Positions 57,402 to 64,000 of a DNA stretch of 64,000 nucleotides are shown here, one piece after another; position 1 is the stretch's first letter, and every line of letters starts with the position of its first letter. The DNA is taken from positions 130,801,571 through 130,865,570 of the forward strand of contig CM061921.1 of the NCBI GenBank assembly GCA_031002005.1. The letters are read 5' to 3'. The stretch is from Vandiemenella viatica (lineage: Eukaryota; Arthropoda; Insecta; Orthoptera; Morabidae). A program made the translations under genes and the position numbers. The notes beneath the pieces are model-generated. The model had not been told where the DNA came from, made no database searches, and saw only the letters and a list, made by a program, of their open reading frames with translations.

Positions 57402-60091
57402 GAGACTATACCAGGCTTTTCCAACCAAATTTCAACCTCTCCTTCACGTGGTGAACCCTATTTGCAAGGACGTGGAATAAGGAATAAGGAGTCACCCACC
57501 GCTTGCCAACGGCTTCCGAAAGAAAGAAGGAAGAGCGTGGAGTGGTCCAGGGCACCCTCTTGCCCTTGGGGTTGGACAAGGCCCCTAAAGGTGGTTGAAT
57601 CAGAAATTATCAACGGCATGGGGATGCAGAAGGCAACGGGAAACCACTGCATTAAAGACCCAAAGTATATTCCGAGTACATGTAATCCTCTGAAATTACA
57701 TATATCATTATGGCTTCTTCCTGGGTAAAATATTCCGGAGGTAAAATAGTGCCCCAATCAGATCTCCGGGTGGGGACTGTTTAGGGAGGAGTCATTAGAA
57801 TAGATAGAAACATTCTACGAGTCGGAGCGTGGAACGTTAGAAGTCTGAATAGGGCATGTAGGTTAGAAAACCTGAAAAGGGCGATGGAACAACTTAAGAT
57901 AGATATTGATGGGATTAGCGAGATCACATAGAAGGATGTACATGATCTCTGGGCTTGGAAACACAGGATAATTAGCACACAAGCTGTCAATGGAGTCACT
58001 GTTGTAGAATTTGTAATGAATAAGAGAGTAGGGAAACAGGTGAGTTATTATGAACAGTTTAGTGACAGGATTATTTTGATGAGGTTAGAAACTAAGCCCG
58101 TCCCAACCACATTAGTACAAGTGTATATGCCAACGTCACTGGAAGATATGGGTTGTAAAAAATACAGCAACCAGTCACAATATGATATTGTTTATTAAAC
58201 CATTACCGGTTTCGAGCTATACCTGCTCACCTTCAGATGAGCAGGTATAGCTCGAAACCGGTAATGGTTTAATAAACAACATCATATTGTGACTGGTTGC
58301 TGTATTTTTTACAACCCATATTTGACATCACAGTTGCGGAAGTTCCACCAATCCATCATGGATAAAATATCACAGGAAGATGACGAAGAAATAGAAAAAA
58401 TATACGCTGAAATTGAAGAATTAATCCAATATGTGAAGGGGGAGGAAAATCTAATAATCCTGGGTGATTGGAATGCAATAGTGGGAGAAGGAAAAGAGGG
58501 GAATACTGTAGGAAGTTTAGGTCTAGGAGAAAGAAATGAGCGAGGAAGCAGGTTGCTAGAATTTTGTGAAAGATATAAGCTAGTAGTGGCGAACACACTG
58601 TTTAAGAACCATGCAAGAAGAATATACACCTCGAAACGTCCTGGGGATACAGGCAGATATCAGCTAGATTATATCATGGTCAAACAGAGATTCAGGAATC
58701 AAGTTCTAGACTGTAAAGCGTACCCATGAGCAGACATAGACTCTGACCATGATTTGATAGTACTGAAGTGCAGGCTGAAATTCAAGCGAATAAGGAAGCA
58801 AAGTAAGCAGAACAGACTGCAAGTGAATAAACTGAAACACCAGAGAAAAATGAAATAATGAAAGTTGGTAAAGAAGCATTAGGCTTTAGGGAACAAGCTG
58901 CCCGAAAACCTTGGATCACAGAAGAAATTTTGGAACTGATTGATCAGATGAGAAGGTACAAAAATGCTCAGGATGAAGCAGGAAGAGAGCTATACAGGCA
59001 ATTTAGAAATAAAATTAACAGGAAGTGTAAAAAAGCAAAAGAAAAATAGCTAGAAGACAAGTGTGAAGAAGTAGAAAAGGAAATGGTCATAGGTAAAGTA
59101 GATGTTGCATATAGGAAGATCAAACAGAATTTTGGAGAAATGAAGAAAAGAGGTGTGAAAATTAAAAAGGCCTATGGTAAATCTCTTTTTAAGATCTGAC
59201 GATAGAGCTAACCGATGGAAGGAATATATTGAGACACTGTATGATGAGGACGACTTTACCAATAGCGTATTGGAAAAGGAAGGTGAGTACAACATTGATG
59301 ACTTGGGAGATCCTGTTTTGAGGACAGAATTTAGTACAGCTTTCAATGACTTGAATACAAATAAGGCAATCTGAATTGATGAGATCCCTGCAGAACTTCT
59401 TAAATGCGTAGGAGAAGAAGAAATCGAAATATTATTTAAGCTGATATCAAAAAGTTATGAAACAGGAGAAATACCAACAGATTTAAAAAAATCAAATTAA
59501 AAATAAAATCATCTTCACACTTTCGAAGAAATCACAAGCTGACAAACGTGAGAATTATCGCACAATTAGTCTAACACCACATGCTTCAAAATTACTGACC
59601 AGAATAATATACAGAAGAATGGAAAGGGTATTAGAAGACGTAGGAAAAACCGCGGTACAAGGTAAGCAATTCTGGCTTTAAAATTAATACTTTAAGGGTG
59701 GATCAAGAAAAACAAAAATACTTTTATGGCATTTGTTGATTTAGAAAAAGCTTTTGATAATGTTAGGTGGGACAAGATGTTGAAAATTTTAAAGAAGACA
59801 GATCTAAAGCATCGAGATAGAAACTATATAAACTATATAAGAATCAAGTGGTTGTAATAAAAGTAGAGAATCATGAGAGACAAGCATCAGTTAAAAAGGG
59901 TGTGAGACAAGGTTGTAGTCGATCCCCGTCAATATTCAACTTGTTTTTAGAGGAAGCAATAAAGAAAGTAAAAATAAAATTTCCATGTGGCATAAGTGTT
60001 CAGGGAGAAAAAGTCAGTATGCTACGATATGCTGATGACATTGTATTGATACCAGGAAGGGCTGAGGATATTGATAAATTACTGAATGGCA
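57402..60091 (+). mobile_element. RTE-like LINE (copy 2), 3'-truncated
   Basis: Begins GAGACTATACC like copy 1 and matches it closely in inverse orientation. Leader 57402-57780; endonuclease start (58016-58150: RVGKQVSYYEQFSDRIIL); after a foldback insertion, endonuclease continues (58382-58729: NLIILGDWNAIVGEG, then GRYQLDYIMVKQRF). About 100 bp are missing near 58850 compared with copy 1. Linker 58858-59374. RT: AFVDLEKAFDNVRWDKM (59727-59780), GVRQGCSRSPSIFNLFLEEA (59900-59960) and LRYADDIVLIPG (60020-60057), both catalytic sites present. Stops and frameshifts disable it. It stops dead at 60091, where a Tc1 fragment begins. Confidence 0.9.
58148..58369. mobile_element. Palindromic Penelope-terminus element inside the RTE endonuclease
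   Basis: Arms 58146-58229 and 58238-58321 (84 bp) are reverse complements with one mismatch around an 8-nt loop. A 48-nt unpaired tail (58322-58369) follows. CAGATGA (58234-58240) and CTCGAAACCGG (58251-58261) give a hammerhead-like core near the loop. Flanks TCACTGGAAGAT (58136-58147) and TCACAGGAAGAT (58370-58381) are the duplicated target; the uninterrupted sequence is seen once in RTE copy 1 (near 53452-53463). Confidence 0.85.
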
Positions 60092-60823
60092 TACCACAAG
60101 AGTGCTCCTGCTGTCATAGGAAATCGGTTACTTCAAGGACAGCTCCGAGCCAGGCACCCTGTAGCGTGCATTCCACTGACTACAAGCCATCGCCGTTTGC
60201 GACTCCAGTGGTGTCAAGCCAGAGCTCATTGGAGGACGGAGTGGAGATCTGTTGTGTTTTCTGATGAAAGCAGGTTCTGCCTTGGTGCCAGTGATGGCCG
60301 AGTGTTGGTCAGAAGGAGGCCAGGGGAACGCCTGCAACCAAACTGTCTGCGGCCTAGACACACTGGACCTACACCTGGAGTCATGGTCTGGGGAGCAATT
60401 TCCTATGACAGCAGGAGCACTCTTGTGGTTATACCAAACACACTGACTGCAAATTTGTACGTCAGTCTGGTAATTCAACCTGTAGTGCTGCCATTCATGA
60501 ACAGCATTCAAGGGGGAGTTTTTCAACAGGATAACGCTCGCCCTCATACCGCTGTTGTCTCGCAACGTGCTCTACAGAGTGTCGACATGTTACCTTGGCC
60601 TGCGAGATCACCAGATCTGTCTCCAATTGAACACGTATGGGATATCATTGGACGACAACTCCAGCATCATCCACAGCCAGCACTGACCGTCCCAGTATTG
60701 ACAGCACAAGTACAACAAGCATGGAACTCCATACCACAAAGTGACATTCGAAACCTGTATGACACAATGCATTCACGTTTGCAGGCTTGCATTCAAAATT
60801 CTGGAGGTTACACCGGCTATTAA
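60092..60823 (+). pseudogene. Tc1-like transposase, catalytic domain only
   Basis: Open to the natural stop at 60823. After RLLQGQLRARHPVACIPLTT come the DD34E triad positions: VVFSDESRF (Asp), GVFQQDNARPHTA (Asp) and SPDLSPIEHVWDIIGR (Glu). VMVWGAISYDSRS lies between. The triad is intact, but the N-terminal ~100 residues (paired helix-turn-helix) are gone, so it cannot bind its own ends. Continues to a C-terminal QAWNSIPQSDIRNLYDTMHS. Confidence 0.9.
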
Positions 60824-60991
60824 TTTAACAGTATTTCACATTTGAAATGCATTTTCTTGAGCTTAAATTAACCTGTGATCTTGAAAATTTAATCAATTAA
60901 ACATGTTAACTTGACAAATGCATTGTCCAAATTTCATTACTCTACAATAATTTTTTCTTGGTGTTGGGATTTTTTTTTCCGTCTGTGTAGT
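60092..60991 (+). mobile_element. Tc1-like transposon, 5'-truncated
   Basis: The 3' end is CCGTCTGTGTA with the T-rich inner end typical of Tc1-like inverted repeats (60950-60989). The left terminal repeat and the DNA-binding domains are missing: the element starts directly at the break of the RTE LINE. It carries the catalytic domain (separate entry). Confidence 0.85.
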
Positions 60992-60994
60992 AGC

Positions 60995-61380
60995 GATTGT
61001 GGTGCTCACGTGACCCAGTCGCTGCTACACAGCAGAGACAATACAAAGCTACACAGCGTTGTTGTCGCCTCGTCTGCCAGCTCAATCGCTAGTCTTTTTA
61101 TTGTTGTCCGAAGTAGCGTTCATCGTTTTTGGCCTGTTGCATTTTTTAAAAATTGTCATCATGGAAAACCGGGAAGGAAATGTGACCAAATGGTTGATTT
61201 ATTTATGTTCTATTATGTTTATTGGAAATGTGAAGGACTGTTGGACACGAATAACAATGATTAAATTAACAAGAACGTACGAGAAAAATCGTGTGAGGAG
61301 GTTATTTATTGAATTTAAAGAAACTTGATTGATCATTCGATCTGAGGAACATTTCAGAAAAAATAAGAACATTAAGGAGG
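60995..61380 (+). mobile_element. Possible Harbinger-associated MADF-like ORF remnant
   Basis: The frame from ATG 61160 reads MENREGNVTKWLIYLCSIMF, then GNVKDCWT and RTYEKNRVRRLFIEFKET, which loosely follows the MADF fold (LI.L....P.LW..K...Y) found in the second protein of PIF/Harbinger elements. The preceding 150 nt are GC-richer. Weak evidence. Confidence 0.3.
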
Positions 61381-62309
61381 CATACAGAATGTAATTTTAC
61401 AATGAATAAATACTCCAAAGACTTCTGGCAATCACCACTTGTCATGTAACACAAGTTAATTTCTAGTTTGATCTTATATGGAATCGCACCTCTTATCGGT
61501 GTATCTTTTTCATAAATTGACGGGTAACTGCTTCAAGTAATTTATCAAACATTCCTTTACTTAACCCATTGATACCCGCCAACCCTTTGAATTTTGCCAA
61601 AAGCCTAGCAATTATAAGCCAGATTTATCGAAAACTGTCGAAAATTTGTAAGAACATCAACAATTCAATTAATGTTAAAATAAATGCTTACTTTTAAATA
61701 TGGAGTTTTATTGTACTGTAGGTTGTTAAGGCCCATCATGATATAGCTGTTGTGCTTATGCGGTCCAGGAAGATAAAAAGGATGAGCAGCACCGTGTTAT
61801 CCGTTGAATATTTCTATAGCATAGTGGATCCTCCGAAGCTAGTTCTCTCAGATGAAACGCAGAGGCCCCGGCTTTTTCTCTTCGTCTAATCCAGTCGCGG
61901 ATTCATTTTCTTTTTTTAATTTCATTTAGCAAATGTTTACTCAGCTCAGTATTAGCCGAATGAATCAATCGTTTCAGAACTATACGAAGTGATTTGTACG
62001 ACATCATAACAAGGGCGTTTCGAGGATCCGAGCTAAGGGGGAGGGGGCAAGATTTGATCTAGAGGAGCAAGTCGTATTTTTTTTTTTTTTTTCGAGGATG
62101 TGGCCTGGAGGACTAAAAATGACTATTTCTTACAAAATGAAACTCACACCTATTGAGTAAACTATTTTTTATTATTGATTAACATAGTAATCCAACTACT
62201 TAATCTAAGGACCTCCAATGTAGTTAATTAAGATCTAATTCAGATATAGTTTTTAAAGTGAAACTTTTATTCCATCGCCTCAATGTTTTTCGTCCATCTA
62301 TCGCCTGTC
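61381..62309. other. Unassigned AT-rich sequence
   Basis: No gene or terminal repeat recognised. T-run at 62078-62092. Confidence 0.4.
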
Positions 62310-62526
62310 TAAAGGCCCGGATACACTAGGGGACAAATCTGACGCGCAACACTGAGTCTGGGTGGCGCTGCAACGTTTCCCCCGCTGTCCCACAATGTTG
62401 TGTGCAACAATTTGCGCGACATCTACGTGCCGCGGGGCATGTTGTGTGTTGCCGCTTCCAGAGCGAAAACATAGCGTCAGGTCCCGCGGCATTTGTACCA
62501 GAGTGTAGTCGTGAGCGCAGCGTGCC

Positions 62527-62640
62527 ATGTCAGTGCTGTGGGCAAACGAAATGGTGCTTCACCTAATCGAGCTTTGTACCAGAATAATGGGTTGTTGTGG
62601 ACACTTCAAAGCGTGATTATCTGATTCTACTGGTACAGTG
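62527..62640 (+). pseudogene. Harbinger second ORF, MADF-like start
   Basis: ATG 62527 opens MSVLWANEMVLHLIELC; a one-base shift gives LYQNNGLLW, matching the MADF start (LIELY..N..LWN). It ends in a stop about 30 codons in unless spliced. In PIF/Harbinger elements the MADF/Myb-like protein helps bring the transposase to DNA. Confidence 0.5.
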
Positions 62641-63099
62641 CTAAAATAGTTGTTATATGCTAGGGTGGATCATTTTTTTCCTATCTCATAATATGTTTTA
62701 AAAATTATTCGCCAGGAAACACTTCCTTGTTCACTTACAAAATATCAGAAAAATTGTTTCTTACTTCATAGCAGATTCAGAATAACGTCTTCCTCTAGCA
62801 TTTAAACATATTATGACATCCAATTTCTCTGCGCCGTGATCCTTCCACAATTTCGTGATCCATATTTTCAGAATCAAAGGTTCCATGTGGGTGTACAGTG
62901 ATCTGGACTGACTATTGCGCCTTAAAAAATTATGTAGGTTTACACGCCATTACAAGTACGTCAGCATTTGCAGGCTGGAGGGCTATTGGTGTACGGAATA
63001 TACGAAATACGACACATAAGATTACAAACACATTTCTACAACTCTTCTTGCTCTGATAGTCTGTAGTTGAAAATGCGCTTTGTAGTACCCACGTCGTGA

Positions 63100-63498
63100 T
63101 TACATCATTATATTTCGGTCAATGCAAAAGCACTGTCTCCTACCAATACGAAAGGCATATTTGGTCCTTATCGTACTGGCTCTGGATCTGGCCACTTAAG
63201 TTGATTAGCAGCCAGAGCTATATTAAAAAGCAGTTTCTTGGAACACTCCACTGTCAGAAGATTTTCCTTTTGCACCACAATTTGCATAAATAAAATTATA
63301 ACCGGCATACACAATAGCCAATAGGACAATACTAAATTGTTCGTTGTAGTTATAATAGTCGCTGCCGGAATTGGAAGGAGCCTGAATCAAAACGTGTTTC
63401 CCATCAATAGATCCAAGGCAATGTGTGGAATTTCCAAAATATTCATAATCACAAGCCTTTTCCCATTCATTTGCAGTAGCTGGATCCTGAAACAGCAT
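63100..63498 (-). pseudogene. HARBI1-like transposase, partial
   Basis: The minus frame 63498-63223 contains WEKACDYEYFGNSTHCLGSI, DGKHVLIQAP (first catalytic Asp), YYNYNEQFSIVLLAIVYAGY and SSDSGVFQETAF. It stops at 63223; in another frame near 63170-63120 PFVLVGDSAFALTEI supplies the next catalytic Asp. A TTTATGCTGTTTCAG acceptor-like stretch precedes codon GAT at about 63487, so the previous exon would lie further right. Broken as it stands. Confidence 0.8.
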
Positions 63499-64000
63499 AA
63501 ATAATTATTAATATAATAGTTTGTAAGGAAACATATAAATTTTAAGTTTCCTTGCTCTGCGCAAGAGTATATTATCTAAGAATATATATTGATTTTGTGG
63601 ACACCTTCAGCTGTCTAGGATCGCAGCTGTGAGGCGGCAGGAAGTAACGCCTAGGTGTGACAGGGTGAGAGGCCGGGACACCCTCGCAGGGGCGGACAGT
63701 AGGCGACTGGCAATTTAAAACTAGTTAAAAGCACGGCTTTGTGGTGGCTCGCGTAGTTTTGTCAAAAAAATATTGAATAATTAAAGAAATTAAATAAAAT
63801 CATGAGAATTTTAATATTTAAACCTCAAGAACTATCATCAAAATGTGTTTTTAGTTTGTTGAAAAAATAGGCACATTTATATAAGACGAATCTTTAAATA
63901 TTTAAAATATAAATTTATTTAATTTGTTTTTAATGGATACAAAATTTCTCATTCGAGTCTCTTTCTGTTTTCTATGTCTTAAGTTACTTGATTTTTTAAT

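Larger units (their letters stand above)
62313..64000. mobile_element. PIF/Harbinger DNA transposon, runs off the window
   Basis: The left end AGGCCCGGATACACT (62313) follows a TAA (62310-62312), as expected for PIF/Harbinger. The next 210 nt are GC-rich. A MADF-type second ORF starts at 62527 (plus) and the DDE transposase is on the minus strand (63498-63100), so the two are convergent. The right end is beyond 64000. Confidence 0.7.

Noticed and set aside
1..64000. CRISPR arrays, bacterial operons, phage or prophage genes
   Set aside because: No regularly spaced identical repeats, no closely packed ORFs and no ribosome binding sites; everything recognisable is eukaryotic.

Overview
The window looks like nuclear DNA of an arthropod, most likely an insect with a very large, repeat-rich genome (orthopteran-like is my inference; species not determinable). 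It is AT-rich, has no bacterial-style operons, and at least three quarters of the recognisable content is decayed transposable elements: CR1/L2-like, RTE-like and Jockey-like LINEs, Penelope-like elements (PLEs), tRNA-derived SINEs, mariner/Tc1, hAT and PIF/Harbinger DNA transposons.

Only one host gene is supported. A RING-finger exon resembling RNF168-type E3 ubiquitin ligases (11543-11930, + strand) ends in a GTATGT donor in phase 1. A candidate terminal exon at 37701-37927 starts after a TTCTAG acceptor in the matching phase and is followed by two AATAAA signals (38333-38346). If the two are joined, the gene has a ~25.8 kb intron filled with transposons and encodes about 204 residues.

Layout: 0.1-6.7 kb, LINE fragments, one nested in another, plus a foldback element and a SINE. 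7.4-11.2 kb, a LINE split by an unknown insert and by a 1.66 kb hAT. 11.5 kb, RING exon. 12.5-14.8 kb, CR1-like LINE. 18.8-21 kb, CR1-like 3' end beside a 1.28 kb mariner with perfect 29-bp termini. 23.7-31.1 kb, an RTE LINE opened by a 5 kb hAT that itself holds a SINE, a PLE end and a second hAT, the last split by another LINE; a Harbinger-type MITE lies further along the same RTE. 31.9-34.3 kb, Tc1/mariner remnants. 37.7 kb, terminal exon. 38.4-43.9 kb, two LINEs, one opened by a long-TIR DNA element and one with an inverted 5' part. 44.6-45.5 kb, decayed tandem repeats. 45.9-50.2 kb, a GC-richer block: a Jockey-like LINE abutting a PLE whose RT half is inverted relative to its GIY-YIG half. 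50.9-60.1 kb, two RTE LINEs in opposite orientation around a 3.2 kb spacer. 60.1-61 kb, a truncated Tc1 with intact catalytic residues. 62.3 kb to the end, a PIF/Harbinger element running out of the window.

The most unusual signal is four short near-palindromic elements (2531-2768, 55419-55575, 56661-56787, 58148-58369). Each is flanked by an 11-14 bp direct repeat and each carries a hammerhead-like motif of the kind found at PLE ends. They look like one class of foldback retro-insertions built from PLE termini.
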